Assembly (NCBI GenBank): GCA_004293915.1 | Contig: RDZG01000081.1 | Coordinates: forward strand, 1 to 64,000 | Direction of reading: 5' to 3' | Source of the DNA: Bacteroidota bacterium | GTDB lineage: Bacteria; Bacteroidota; Bacteroidia; Cytophagales; UBA9547 | Length of the DNA: 64,000 bases | Shown: piece by piece, positions 18,439 to 27,267 of the stretch | Position numbering within the stretch: position 1 is the stretch's first letter | Layout of the letters: every line of letters begins with the position of its first letter | The notes under the pieces: model-generated | What the model was told of the DNA's origin: nothing | The model's input: only the letters and a program-made list of their open reading frames with translations | Databases searched by the model: none | Program-made: the position numbers and the translations under genes

Positions 18439-20262
18439 TTAAAATGCCCATCCAATATTTACCCCAAACCGAAAAGGGACATACCAACCATTTTTTATAG
18501 AATTATTAAAAGTAGCATCTTTTTCGGGAGTAGATACAAAGTTTGTGTTTAAAAACCGATAACCAGCACCTATGCCTAAATAAACATCAATTGTTGGTCC
18601 GCCTTTTGTATTGCTTTTCATAAACCTATCGCCAAGAATTAATAAAACTTCATGTGCATTCTCGGTTAGCGTTAGAATTTCAGTTTTATTTAACATTGTA
18701 GAATCCTCATAATGGGAATTGTATGCTATTTTTTTGTATCTATACTCACCACCTATATATGGATTTCCAATGAACTCGCTATTGCTAAAATATTTTTTAT
18801 ACCGAATAGAATAACCACTACCCGAAGAAAAAACATCTCGATTTGCTGTTTTTGCTAAACTAGAAAAAAAAGGATTTCTAAAATAAGCATATACCAACTC
18901 CAAACCCCATTTTTTTTGTACATAATATTCTACAGAAATCGGAATTGCCCCAGACAAAAATTGTATTGGGTCTAAACTCAAAATAAATGTTTTATACACA
19001 TTTGGATCTGGTCTGTACAAATGAATTTTATTAAAAAAACTTTTCTTCTTTTTTGTTGAAAACGAATTTTTTATAGCCGTATTTGGAACTGTTTTTGAGA
19101 TTTGAGGCAGTATCAATTCTTCGTCTACATCTGCATTTTTATAATATCCAGCAAGTGTACCATCTGTTTTATAAAGTCTCCAAATGCCAGATTTTACACC
19201 ATTTTTTAGCAAACCTTCAGTTTTCTTTTTTCCATCAGGATAAAAACCAGAATACCAACCTTCCCCATTAGAATAATTACAATTACCTTCTTTAAAAAAA
19301 CTATTCTCTTGATAAAAATCCCACATTCCATCGTATTTACCATCTAACACATTTCCTTTCGCCTTAATTTTTCCATTTGGGTGATATTCGAAGTATTCTC
19401 CACTACCTAAAACATAAAAACCTTCGGCTTTTGGCTTTCCATCTTCGTTATACATGAGCCAGTGACCATCTCTTTTTCCATCTTTTTCCGCACCTTCAGC
19501 CTTTATTTTTCCATTTTCATAATAATATTTCCAGTTACCAATGGTTTGTCCTTTTTTATATTCACCTTCACTAGCCAAACTGCCATTGAAAAAATAAAAT
19601 TTCCAAGCTTTTTCTTTAAATCCATTTATTTCATATCCTGATGATTTTATATTTCCATTTGTGTGATAATACGTCCATAAACTATCACTTTTGCCATTTT
19701 TGATTTTACCCTGCATTTTTATAGTTCCGTCTGGGTAATATTCAGAATAAATTCCTTCACCTTTTGTATATCTAGCACTTGCTTTAATGGTTCCATCTTC
19801 GTGATAATATTTCCAATTGCCATCGTTTTTATCGTTTAAAATATTTCCTTCGCTTTTCAAAGTTGCATCTTCGGTATAAAATCGCCAAAAGCCATTTTTT
19901 TTGCCTTTTTCCATGTTGCCTTCCATGCTTTTTTTGCCACTTTCGTAATAAAAAATCCAATGTCCTTGATTAAAAAAATTATTTATTAACCCTTCCATTT
20001 TAAGGTTTCCATTTTGGTAAAAATATTCCCAATAATCGGTGGCTAGTCCTTTGGTATAAAACCCGACTGTTTTCACCTTTCCATCTTGATAATAGGTTTT
20101 ATAAAGCCCATCGAGAACGGTTGTGTCCGAAATTAAAGTATGATATTGTTCTTTAATTTGCTTGTTTTCACTATCATAATACACCTTATATTGTTTTCGA
20201 TTTTGAGAAAACAATTGCAAAAAAATTAAACTAAAAAAAAGGATGTAAACTCGTATAAACAT
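18439..20262 (-). CDS. YwqK/MORN-like repeat protein with C-terminal outer-membrane-type domain
   Basis: 607 residues from the ATG at 20262; a TTG one codon earlier is less likely. A signal peptide covers about residues 1-20. Residues 40-400 contain about 15 repeats of roughly 23 residues with a core like WKYYHEDGTIKA and EGxxKNGKxxGxW. This is the YwqK (MORN-variant) pattern known from toxin-antitoxin YwqK-family antitoxins and surface proteins. Residues 430-607 look like a small beta-barrel or outer-membrane domain with alternating strands and a terminal phenylalanine (FRFGVNIGWAF). The protein is probably exposed on the cell surface. Joining of the two parts is unusual. Confidence 0.72.
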   Translation of the reverse strand: MFIRVYILFFSLIFLQLFSQNRKQYKVYYDSENKQIKEQYHTLISDTTVLDGLYKTYYQDGKVKTVGFYTKGLATDYWEYFYQNGNLKMEGLINNFFNQGHWIFYYESGKKSMEGNMEKGKKNGFWRFYTEDATLKSEGNILNDKNDGNWKYYHEDGTIKASARYTKGEGIYSEYYPDGTIKMQGKIKNGKSDSLWTYYHTNGNIKSSGYEINGFKEKAWKFYFFNGSLASEGEYKKGQTIGNWKYYYENGKIKAEGAEKDGKRDGHWLMYNEDGKPKAEGFYVLGSGEYFEYHPNGKIKAKGNVLDGKYDGMWDFYQENSFFKEGNCNYSNGEGWYSGFYPDGKKKTEGLLKNGVKSGIWRLYKTDGTLAGYYKNADVDEELILPQISKTVPNTAIKNSFSTKKKKSFFNKIHLYRPDPNVYKTFILSLDPIQFLSGAIPISVEYYVQKKWGLELVYAYFRNPFFSSLAKTANRDVFSSGSGYSIRYKKYFSNSEFIGNPYIGGEYRYKKIAYNSHYEDSTMLNKTEILTLTENAHEVLLILGDRFMKSNTKGGPTIDVYLGIGAGYRFLNTNFVSTPEKDATFNNSIKNGWYVPFRFGVNIGWAF

Positions 20263-20405
20263 CAATTTGAAAATAACTAAAAGTAATATGCGTAAAAATA
20301 GTATTAAATCGTACGTAAATAAAACATTTGAGTCAAATAAATTTACTGTAAGAGATACTTTACCGTAAAATTGAGAAATAAAATCAATAAAAATTGAAAT
20401 AAAAA

Positions 20406-20436
20406 TTTGTGAAATAAAATAATACTTCTACTTTTG
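20406..20436 (+). promoter_or_regulatory. promoter of tRNA-Val
   Basis: A TTTG box at 20406-20409, 19 bases of spacer and a TACTTTTG box at 20429-20436 match the Bacteroidota -33/-7 promoter (TTTG, TAnnTTTG). The tRNA starts 18 bases downstream. Confidence 0.75.
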
Positions 20437-20453
20437 CAATCCCAAAACAAAAA

Positions 20454-20528
20454 GGGAGCATAGCTCAGCTGGTTCAGAGCATCTGCCTTACAAGCAGAGG
20501 GTCCGCGGTTCGAACCCGTGTGCTCCCA
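20454..20528 (+). tRNA. tRNA-Val (anticodon TAC)
   Basis: Seven-base acceptor stem GGGAGCA/TGCTCCC, D-loop with the conserved GG, anticodon stem TCTGC/GCAGA with loop CTTACAA and anticodon TAC at 20489-20491, T-loop TTCGAAC. CCA is not encoded. A terminator follows directly. Confidence 0.95.
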
Positions 20529-20533
20529 CTTTC

Positions 20534-20567
20534 AAAACCTCAAATTTAATCGTTTGAGGTTTTTTTA
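20534..20567 (+). terminator. terminator after tRNA-Val
   Basis: AAAACCTCAAA and TTTGAGGTTTT form an 11-bp stem around an 8-base loop, followed by a T-run. Confidence 0.85.
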
Positions 20568-20601
20568 TTTTTATACTTTTGTTAATAATATTTTCAAACA
20601 C

Positions 20602-21042
20602 ATGCCAATTCCACCAATTGCTACATTTTTACCGCAAACAGTTAAAAAAGTAGATGGCATATATATATATGATGCATCTCGAAAAAAATACTTAAAATTA
20701 AGTCCAGAAGAGTATGTGAGGCAATTTTGTATTTATTTTTTAACTAAAAACTACGATTTTCCGCTCACTTTGATACAAACCGAGCAGTATTTAACGATTA
20801 ATCAAAAGCCAAAACGTGCCGATATTATTGCTTATAAAAATCAAAAACCAATTTTGGTAGTCGAATGCAAAGCCATGGAAATAAAACTTTCGCTAAAAGT
20901 ATTTCAGCAAATTTCGACCTACCAATCGCAGCTCGATGCGTCTTATTTTATGCTTACAAATGGCATCGAACATATTATTTTTGAAAAAAGAGATGAATTA
21001 TGGACTCAAATCGAAGATTTACCAAATTATCATGATATTTAA
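20602..21042 (+). CDS. type I restriction R-subunit N-terminal-like protein (HSDR_N_2, PD-(D/E)XK)
   Basis: 146 residues from the ATG at 20602; an upstream TTG would start inside the tRNA and is rejected. The core RADIIAYKNQKPILVVECKA shows the D...ExK pattern of PD-(D/E)XK nucleases. The length and the opening part (RKKYLKLSPEEYVRQF) match the stand-alone HSDR_N_2 proteins common in Bacteroidota. In spite of the name it is not linked here to hsdM or hsdS genes. Such stand-alone proteins are of unknown role, and DNA binding or cleavage is inferred from the fold only. The gene lies between tRNA-Val and sucC. Confidence 0.78.
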   Translation: MPIPPIATFLPQTVKKVDGIYIYDASRKKYLKLSPEEYVRQFCIYFLTKNYDFPLTLIQTEQYLTINQKPKRADIIAYKNQKPILVVECKAMEIKLSLKVFQQISTYQSQLDASYFMLTNGIEHIIFEKRDELWTQIEDLPNYHDI

Positions 21043-21125
21043 TTTTAATTATTGACAGAATAATTTTAGATTCGCATCGCAAATAGTCTTACACTATTTA
21101 TAGCTTTTAAAATATCTATATATTT

Positions 21126-22340
21126 ATGAATATACACGAGTATCAAGCCAAAGAAGTTTTAAAAAAATATGGCGTAAAAATCGGTGAAGGTATCATGGCC
21201 GAAACACCTGAGCAAGCTGTAGAAGCTGCCAAAAAACTTACCGAGATTACAGGTGCAAAACTTTGGGTTGTAAAAGCTCAAATCCATGCAGGTGGTCGTG
21301 GAAAAGGTAAAATAGTAGGCACCGAATATCGTGGTGTGATGCTTGCCAAATCGCTTGACGAAGTAAAAGAAAAAGCTTCTCAAATCCTTGGAGGCACTTT
21401 GGTTACGATACAAACAGGTCCAGAGGGGAAATTAGTAAATAAAGTTTTGGTGGCTGCCGATGTTTATTACAGCGGTTTGACACAACCAAAAGAATTATAT
21501 ATGTCAATCCTTTTAGATAGATCTTCGGGCAGAAACGCCATTATTGCATCTACCGAAGGCGGAATGGATATAGAAGAAGTTGCACATAGCACACCTGATA
21601 AAATTTTTAAAGAGTGGGTAGATCCTTTGGTTGGTTTGCAACCTTTTCAAGCTCGCAAAATTGCATTTAAACTTGGTTTATCTGGAAATGCTTTTAAAGA
21701 TATGGTAACTTTTGTTACTAAACTTTATAAAGCTTATGAAGCCACAGATGCTTCTATGATGGAAATTAATCCTGTTTTAAAAACATCTGATGATCAAATT
21801 CTTGCAGTTGATGCAAAAGTTTCTTTCGATGATAATGCACTTTTTAAACATCCAGATTTGGCTGCTTATAGAGATATTACAGAAGAAGATCCTTTGGAAG
21901 TTGAAGCAGGCGAAAACAACCTAAACTATGTAAAACTCGATGGAAACGTGGGTTGTATGGTAAATGGAGCAGGTTTGGCAATGGCTACAATGGATATTAT
22001 CAAACTTTCGGGAGGTGATCCTGCAAACTTTTTGGACGTAGGTGGAGGGGCTAATGCAAAAACAGTTGAGGCTGGTTTCCGAATTATTCTTAAAGATCCA
22101 AATGTAAAAGCAATTTTGATAAATATATTTGGTGGAATCGTTCGTTGCGACCGTGTTGCAAATGGTGTGGTTGAAGCTTACAAATCTATCGGAAATATAA
22201 ATATTCCTATAATTGTACGTTTGCAAGGCACAAATGCCGAAGAAGGTGCAAAAGTAATCAACGAATCAGGCTTGAAAGTAAAATCAGCAGTGATTTTGAA
22301 AGATGCAGCTAAATTAGTAAACGAAGTTTTGAGTAAATAA
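21126..22340 (+). CDS. sucC: succinyl-CoA synthetase (ADP-forming) beta subunit
   Basis: A 404-residue protein with an N-terminal ATP-grasp domain starting MNIHEYQAKEVLKKYGV and containing VKAQIHAGGRGKGKIVG. The C-terminal CoA-ligase domain has NFLDVGGGANAKTVEAGFRI and LINIFGGIVRCDRVANGV. It forms the TCA-cycle enzyme that converts succinyl-CoA and ADP to succinate and ATP together with SucD. sucD is not adjacent, which is usual in Bacteroidota. A 35-codon reading frame follows 27 bases later and then a terminator. Confidence 0.95.
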   Translation: MNIHEYQAKEVLKKYGVKIGEGIMAETPEQAVEAAKKLTEITGAKLWVVKAQIHAGGRGKGKIVGTEYRGVMLAKSLDEVKEKASQILGGTLVTIQTGPEGKLVNKVLVAADVYYSGLTQPKELYMSILLDRSSGRNAIIASTEGGMDIEEVAHSTPDKIFKEWVDPLVGLQPFQARKIAFKLGLSGNAFKDMVTFVTKLYKAYEATDASMMEINPVLKTSDDQILAVDAKVSFDDNALFKHPDLAAYRDITEEDPLEVEAGENNLNYVKLDGNVGCMVNGAGLAMATMDIIKLSGGDPANFLDVGGGANAKTVEAGFRIILKDPNVKAILINIFGGIVRCDRVANGVVEAYKSIGNINIPIIVRLQGTNAEEGAKVINESGLKVKSAVILKDAAKLVNEVLSK

Positions 22341-22367
22341 ATTATTAAAAATTAAATTTCAGAAACC

Positions 22368-22475
22368 ATGATTATGTTAGGTTTAATTGTAGGTCTTTTT
22401 TTGTTGGCAATTGCTTCTCCTTGGATTCTTCCAAATAAAATGTGGAGCAAAAATGTGCACGACATAAAAGGATAA
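22368..22475 (+). CDS. 35-residue membrane peptide downstream of sucC
   Basis: The frame begins MIMLGLIVGLFLLAIASPW and ends with a polar tail WSKNVHDIKG. It is one hydrophobic span with a charged C-terminus. It lies 27 bases after sucC and 20 bases before a strong terminator, so it is on the sucC transcript. Its compact composition and position argue for a real small protein. No homologue is known to me. Confidence 0.5.
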   Translation: MIMLGLIVGLFLLAIASPWILPNKMWSKNVHDIKG

Positions 22476-22494
22476 TTTTAAAAATTTTCCTACT

Positions 22495-22524
22495 AAAAAG
22501 GCTATCTAATCAGATAGCCTTTTT
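22495..22524 (+). terminator. terminator of the sucC unit
   Basis: AAAAAGGCTATCT and AGATAGCCTTTTT form a 13-bp perfect stem with a 4-base loop. Confidence 0.9.
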
Positions 22525-22576
22525 GATTTTAAATAAATCTAAATATCTTTGATTGAATTATTTATGTACAAATCGT

Positions 22577-23005
22577 ATGAAAAAATACACGGAGCTATCC
22601 GACCTCGAAAAATATAAAATCAAAAACCACATTGGCAGCCTAGCCAAATTGGTAATGATTGACGGTAAACTGTCGAAGTCTGAAGTAGAAATCATGACTA
22701 CAATTACTGAAAGATATGGGTTTCCGAGAACAGAACTTATCGAAATGATAAGAGAAGGACACGATTCGGAATATTTAGTGCCATCTACCACAGACGAAAA
22801 ACTCGAACAACTTTATGATTTTATTTCTGTAACACTTGCCGACAAAAATATAGATATGAAAGAGCTAGATTTGTGCAAAAATATTGCCCTTTCGTTGCAG
22901 ATAAAACAAGAAAAAATCAATATTATCATCATGCAAATGATAGAATATATTCAAAAAAACATCGAATTTAAGGATGTAGTGAAAGAATTGCACGATTTGT
23001 TATGA
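22577..23005 (+). CDS. TerB-like helical protein
   Basis: 142 residues from the ATG at 22577. The helical pattern LAKLVMIDGKLSKSEVEIM, then LADKNIDMKELDLCKNIA, contains the two acidic DGxLxxxE-type elements of TerB/tellurite-resistance domains, which bind metal ions. It is a paralogue of the TerB protein at 27268-27702: both share the spacing of the acidic motifs. It precedes pheA by 46 bases and may be co-transcribed with it. Its function is unknown; a link to the PspA/TerD cluster 2 kb downstream is likely. Confidence 0.7.
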   Translation: MKKYTELSDLEKYKIKNHIGSLAKLVMIDGKLSKSEVEIMTTITERYGFPRTELIEMIREGHDSEYLVPSTTDEKLEQLYDFISVTLADKNIDMKELDLCKNIALSLQIKQEKINIIIMQMIEYIQKNIEFKDVVKELHDLL

Positions 23006-23051
23006 TGTTTTTTGCATCATGTAAAAAACAGCATATAAAAAATATTAAAAC

Positions 23052-23879
23052 ATGAAAGTTGCTATACAAGGTTTTGCAGGTTCGTATCACGAAATTGCTG
23101 CAAACCAATATTTTGGGTCTGAAATCGAACTAGTAATGTGCGATTCGTTTATTAATTTGTTTAAAAAACTAGACACCAAGCAAGCTGATTGTGCCGTTAT
23201 GGCAATCGAAAATACCATTGCGGGGACTATTTTATTTAACTATTCGCTTTTACGAAATTCAGTTTATAAAATCACTGGCGAAACATTTTTGCGTATCGAA
23301 CATTGTTTGATGGGGCTTGATAATCAGTCGATTAATGATATTACTGAGGTTCATTCTCACCCAATGGCATTGAATCAATGTACACGTTTTTTTGCGGGTT
23401 ATCCAAATATAAAATTGGTTGAGGCAGTGGATACTGGTCTTATGGCAGAACAAATTGCAAACGAAAAAATCAAAGGTAGAGCTGCTATTGCGGGTGTTGG
23501 TGCTGCTTCTAAATTTGGTTTGCATATTTTCAAAAAAAATATTGAAGACAGCGAAAGAAATTTTACTCGATTTTTGGTTTTAGAAAATTACCCAGATTCA
23601 AAATCTACTATTGAAAATTTTAAATTTAATAAAGCCACAATTAGTTTTGGACTTACACACGAAGTTGGCGGTTTGAGCAAAATTTTAAACATATTGGCTA
23701 CCGAAAAAATAAATGTAATGTCTTTACAATCAACTCCTTATGTTGGAAATGCGTGGGAATATCTTTTTCATTTAGACATAGAATTTTCGGATTATTTAGC
23801 CTATCAAAAAGCAATAGAAACGATAAAAAAGCAAACTTTACATTTTTCTATTATGGGAGAATACAAAAAAGGGATTTGA
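23052..23879 (+). CDS. pheA: prephenate dehydratase
   Basis: 275 residues. The PDT domain (about 1-185) opens with VAIQGFAGSYHEIAANQYF and contains MAIENTIAGTILFNYSLL and RAAIAGVGAASKFGL. The regulatory ACT domain (about 195-270) has GLTHEVGGLSKILNILA and NVMSLQSTPY. It decarboxylates and dehydrates prephenate to phenylpyruvate in phenylalanine synthesis, and the ACT domain usually gives feedback inhibition by phenylalanine. An aminotransferase gene follows after 55 bases, as in many Bacteroidota aromatic amino-acid operons. tyrA and the DAHP synthase/chorismate mutase gene that often follow are absent. Confidence 0.93.
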   Translation: MKVAIQGFAGSYHEIAANQYFGSEIELVMCDSFINLFKKLDTKQADCAVMAIENTIAGTILFNYSLLRNSVYKITGETFLRIEHCLMGLDNQSINDITEVHSHPMALNQCTRFFAGYPNIKLVEAVDTGLMAEQIANEKIKGRAAIAGVGAASKFGLHIFKKNIEDSERNFTRFLVLENYPDSKSTIENFKFNKATISFGLTHEVGGLSKILNILATEKINVMSLQSTPYVGNAWEYLFHLDIEFSDYLAYQKAIETIKKQTLHFSIMGEYKKGI

Positions 23880-23934
23880 TAATTTTTTTAGAAGCAATAA
23901 ATCAGAGATATTTGCAAAAAAATATTTATATTAA

Positions 23935-25095
23935 ATGATAATTTCTCCAGCTAAAACACTTGAAGCAACAAAAGAATATTACTTTTCGATAAAGCTCAAA
24001 GAAATCAAAAAAATGCACGAAAACGGCATTGATGTGATTAATGTGGGCATCGGAAGTCCAGATTTGCCGCCATCAGACAATACATTAAATAAATTAATAG
24101 ATGCAGCCCGAAATCCGCATAACCATGGCTACCAAAGTTATGTCGGTATAAAAGAATTTAGAAAAGGTTTTGCAGACAAATATTTGTCGCTTTATGGCGT
24201 AGATTTGAATGTAGATACCGATGTTTTGCCACTTTTGGGTTCAAAAGAAGGTATTATGCATATTTCTTTAACATTTTTAGATCCAGGTGACGAAGTTTTG
24301 GTTCCTAATCCTGGCTATCCTACCTATGCTTCGGCTAGCAGAATAGCAAAAGCAAATATACGCACTTATGATTTATTAGAAAAAAATGGCTATTATCCTG
24401 ATTTTGAGGAAATTGAAAAACAAGATTTAAGTAAAGTAAAACTAATGTGGCTCAATTATCCAAATATGCCAACAGGTGCACCTGCTACCGAAGAGGTTTT
24501 TAAAAAGTATATTGCATTTGCTCACAAACATAAAATTTTGCTTGTACATGATAATCCGTATAGCTCAATATTAAATCACAATCAATTGAGTATTTTGGCA
24601 TATCCAGGAGCAAAAGAAGTGGCTTTAGAACTCAATTCGATGAGCAAATCACACAACATGGCAGGTTGGCGAGTTGGGCTTGTAGTTGGTGCTGCCGACT
24701 ATATTCAATGTATTTTAAAAGTAAAAAGCAATATCGATTCTGGACATTTTATGCCCATACAACTTGCTGCTGCTGAGGCGTGTAACAACACTCCACAATG
24801 GCATGCAGACCAAAATAGATTGTATGGAAAACGCAGAGAAGTAGTACGAAAAATCATGGATTTGATAGGCTCAGCATATGATATGGAACAAGTTGGTATG
24901 TTTATGTGGGGCAAAATTCCAACTCGTTTCAAAACATCTGAGGAGTTTACAGAATTTTATTTGCACAAAGCACATGTTTTTATGACTCCAGGTTTTATTT
25001 TTGGTTCAAATGGCGAAGGATATTTGCGTATTTCGCTTTGTACAAGCGAGGAAAGATTGAACGAAGCTTTGGAAAGGATTAGAAAAATAGGGTAA
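23935..25095 (+). CDS. class I/II PLP-dependent aminotransferase (aromatic amino-acid type)
   Basis: 386 residues of fold type I. Signatures include INVGIGSPDLPPSDNTL near the start, PNPGYPTYASASRIA, and LVHDNPYSSIL, where the aspartate binds the pyridine nitrogen. The Schiff-base lysine lies in LNSMSKSHNMAGWRVG, and the substrate-carboxylate arginine is in LRISLCTSEERL. The gene directly follows pheA, so it probably transaminates phenylpyruvate and 4-hydroxyphenylpyruvate. By sequence it could also be an LL-diaminopimelate- or methionine-type enzyme. The role from context is stronger than the role from sequence. Confidence 0.88.
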   Translation: MIISPAKTLEATKEYYFSIKLKEIKKMHENGIDVINVGIGSPDLPPSDNTLNKLIDAARNPHNHGYQSYVGIKEFRKGFADKYLSLYGVDLNVDTDVLPLLGSKEGIMHISLTFLDPGDEVLVPNPGYPTYASASRIAKANIRTYDLLEKNGYYPDFEEIEKQDLSKVKLMWLNYPNMPTGAPATEEVFKKYIAFAHKHKILLVHDNPYSSILNHNQLSILAYPGAKEVALELNSMSKSHNMAGWRVGLVVGAADYIQCILKVKSNIDSGHFMPIQLAAAEACNNTPQWHADQNRLYGKRREVVRKIMDLIGSAYDMEQVGMFMWGKIPTRFKTSEEFTEFYLHKAHVFMTPGFIFGSNGEGYLRISLCTSEERLNEALERIRKIG

Positions 25096-25166
25096 TTTTT
25101 AACACCAAAAAATATTTTTTTATTCTATATTAACTTTTTAGTACATTTATAGTATATAATATAATT

Positions 25167-26006
25167 ATGTGGAATAGAATTTTACAACGCCTTTTAAATA
25201 TCTTCAAGGCAAAAGCAAACGATGCACTCGATAAAGCCGAAGATCCAGTTCAAATGATGAAACTTGCCATTGCAGAAATGGAGCTTTCGATTCAAAAATC
25301 TACTGAGGCACTTGCAAAAGCAATGGGCAACCATAAGCAACTCAAAAACAAATTAGAGGAACTAAATAAAGAATCGCTCAATTGGTATGGAAAAGCTACG
25401 CAAGCTATAAAAACAAATAACGATGATTTAGGCAAGAAAGCATTAGAAAAAAAATCGCTTATCGACCAGCAAATCGAGCAATACAATGGCATGGTCGAAC
25501 ATTCGGGCAAAACAGTAGACCAATTAAAAGTGCAGTTGGATCGAATGAAAACTAAACTAGATGAAGCAAAATCGAAAGAATCAATTCTTGAAGCTAAAGT
25601 TCAAAATGCAAAGGCTCACAAAGAAATTGGGCAACAACTTGGCGGCATGAATTACACACCTTTAGCAGAATTCAAAAAATACGAAGATAAAATAAACAAA
25701 TTGGAAGCTGAAGCCGAATCATATACCGAATTGGCTGAGCATACAGATAAATTAGATCGTGAATTTGATGTTTTGCTAACCGATAGCAAAGTAACCTCTG
25801 AATTTGATGCTATAAAAAGCGATTTACAAGCTTTGGAAGCCCAAAAAATAGCAGAAGAAAAAGCAAAGAAAGAACAAAAATTGAATCAATATTTTGATGG
25901 AAACAATAAATTGCCACAAGGCAAAAAGCCTTTGGAAATACCTCAAAACCCAGAAAATAAACAAAAATTAATTGATAATTTCTTTAAAGATAATAATTCA
26001 AAATAA
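25167..26006 (+). CDS. PspA/IM30 family protein
   Basis: 279 residues. The N-terminus MWNRILQRLLNIFKAKAND is an amphipathic helix like that of PspA/Vipp1. Residues 25-230 are almost entirely coiled coil, with QMMKLAIAEMELSIQKSTEA typical of the family. The family are ESCRT-III-like proteins that coat and repair the inner membrane under stress. The C-terminal 40 residues are a polar tail rich in proline, lysine and asparagine. Two TerD-family genes follow closely (18 and 20 bases), forming one unit. PspA together with TerD and TerB proteins suggests a membrane and metal stress response. Confidence 0.88.
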   Translation: MWNRILQRLLNIFKAKANDALDKAEDPVQMMKLAIAEMELSIQKSTEALAKAMGNHKQLKNKLEELNKESLNWYGKATQAIKTNNDDLGKKALEKKSLIDQQIEQYNGMVEHSGKTVDQLKVQLDRMKTKLDEAKSKESILEAKVQNAKAHKEIGQQLGGMNYTPLAEFKKYEDKINKLEAEAESYTELAEHTDKLDREFDVLLTDSKVTSEFDAIKSDLQALEAQKIAEEKAKKEQKLNQYFDGNNKLPQGKKPLEIPQNPENKQKLIDNFFKDNNSK

Positions 26007-26024
26007 TACGTTTTAGCATTAAAT

Positions 26025-26582
26025 ATGGCAATAGTTTTAAAAAAAGGAGGCAGCTTTAATCTAACAAAAGAAGAGCCAACCTTAAAAAAAGTAATGATAG
26101 GTTTGGGTTGGGAGCCTGCTTCTGCAAATTTAGATTTAGATGCATCTGTTTTTATGGTTGGTACGAATCTGAAATTGATAAATGATAGTTATTTTATTTT
26201 TTATAATAATTTAAAATCACCTGATGGCTCAACCCAACACACAGGCGACAATCGTACTGGTTTTGGCGATGATGACGATGAAATGGTTTTGGTAAACTTA
26301 GATTTGGTAAACCCAAATGTAATGGAACTTATTGTAGTGGTTTCTATACACGAAGCCGAGCAACGAAGACACACATTTGGCTTATTATCAGACGCTTACA
26401 TTCGTTTATTTGATGTAGAAACTAAACGTGAAGTAGCTCGATTTGATTTAGATGCTTCGTATCCAAACGACACAGTAGTGGTTTTTGGAAAATTGCAAAA
26501 AACAAATAATGAGTGGAAATTCTATGCTTTAGGCGATGGTTCTACAAAAGGTTTGCAAGGTTTAGTAGATATTTATGCCTAA
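26025..26582 (+). CDS. TerD family protein
   Basis: 185 residues with the TerD signatures LKKVMIGLGWEP, LDLDASVFMVG, STQHTGDNRTGFGDDDDE and FDLDASYPNDTVVVFGKLQ. TerD domains bind calcium through acidic loops and belong to the tellurite and phage-resistance stress network. This copy keeps the acidic residues at D-x-D-x-S and at GDDDDE. It lies between pspA and a second TerD-like gene, with very short spacers. A role in stress or phage defence follows from family knowledge; nothing here shows the inducer. Confidence 0.9.
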   Translation: MAIVLKKGGSFNLTKEEPTLKKVMIGLGWEPASANLDLDASVFMVGTNLKLINDSYFIFYNNLKSPDGSTQHTGDNRTGFGDDDDEMVLVNLDLVNPNVMELIVVVSIHEAEQRRHTFGLLSDAYIRLFDVETKREVARFDLDASYPNDTVVVFGKLQKTNNEWKFYALGDGSTKGLQGLVDIYA

Positions 26583-26602
26583 TTTTTAGTTCAGAAAATC
26601 AA

Positions 26603-27238
26603 ATGAATTTAAGCAAAAGTACGGGAATCAGTCTAACAAAAGGAAGTAAAATTTCGTTAGAAAAAAATGGACAGAATTTATCTGAAATCACAATTGGATT
26701 GAATTGGGGAGCAATAAAAACCAAAGGCTTTTTAGGGATTTTTGATAGTACCGAAACAGTAGATTTAGATGGAACAATTGCCACTTTTGATTCACATGGA
26801 AATTGGGTAGATACTGTTTATTATAAAAAATTAGTTTCTAACGACAAATCTATTCGCCATAGCGGAGATGATAGAACTGGAGATACTGGAAACCCCGATG
26901 AGTTTGATAATGAAATTATCTATATTGATTTATCAATGGTTGCACATCGTGTTTCTTCTATATTTATATTTTTAAATTCGTATAAAAACCAAGATTTTGA
27001 TGCCATTCCGTATTCAAAAGTCAGAATTTACGAAGGTAATCCGCAACAAAAAAAGTCTACCTATGCAACTTTTAATTTATCTAAAGAATCGAGTTTTGTT
27101 GGTAAGGTGTCAATGATAATGGGTAAAGTAGTTAGAAAAGGCTCAAATTGGGAATTTAAAACTATTGGCGAAGCCATTGATGCCAAAAATATTGATCAAA
27201 CTATTGATACCATTTTAGAAAAGTATGTTAGCGAATAA
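26603..27238 (+). CDS. TerD/TerX-like stress protein
   Basis: 211 residues from the ATG at 26603; a longer frame upstream runs into the preceding gene and is rejected. It shares the TerD fold, with ITIGLNWGAIK, SIRHSGDDRTGDTGNPDEFDN and FVGKVSMIMGKVVRKGSNWEFK. It differs in lacking the DLDAS loop (here TVDLDGTIATFD), which may alter calcium binding. The gene is 20 bases after the first TerD gene and convergent with terB. The two TerD paralogues may form hetero-oligomers, which is inference. Confidence 0.85.
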   Translation: MNLSKSTGISLTKGSKISLEKNGQNLSEITIGLNWGAIKTKGFLGIFDSTETVDLDGTIATFDSHGNWVDTVYYKKLVSNDKSIRHSGDDRTGDTGNPDEFDNEIIYIDLSMVAHRVSSIFIFLNSYKNQDFDAIPYSKVRIYEGNPQQKKSTYATFNLSKESSFVGKVSMIMGKVVRKGSNWEFKTIGEAIDAKNIDQTIDTILEKYVSE

Positions 27239-27267
27239 TACTTAGAAACAAAATTTCAAAATACTGC

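Noticed and set aside
20518-20601. Longer N-terminus for the HSDR_N-type protein
   Set aside because: It would start in tRNA-Val and run through its terminator; the ATG at 20602 fits the family.
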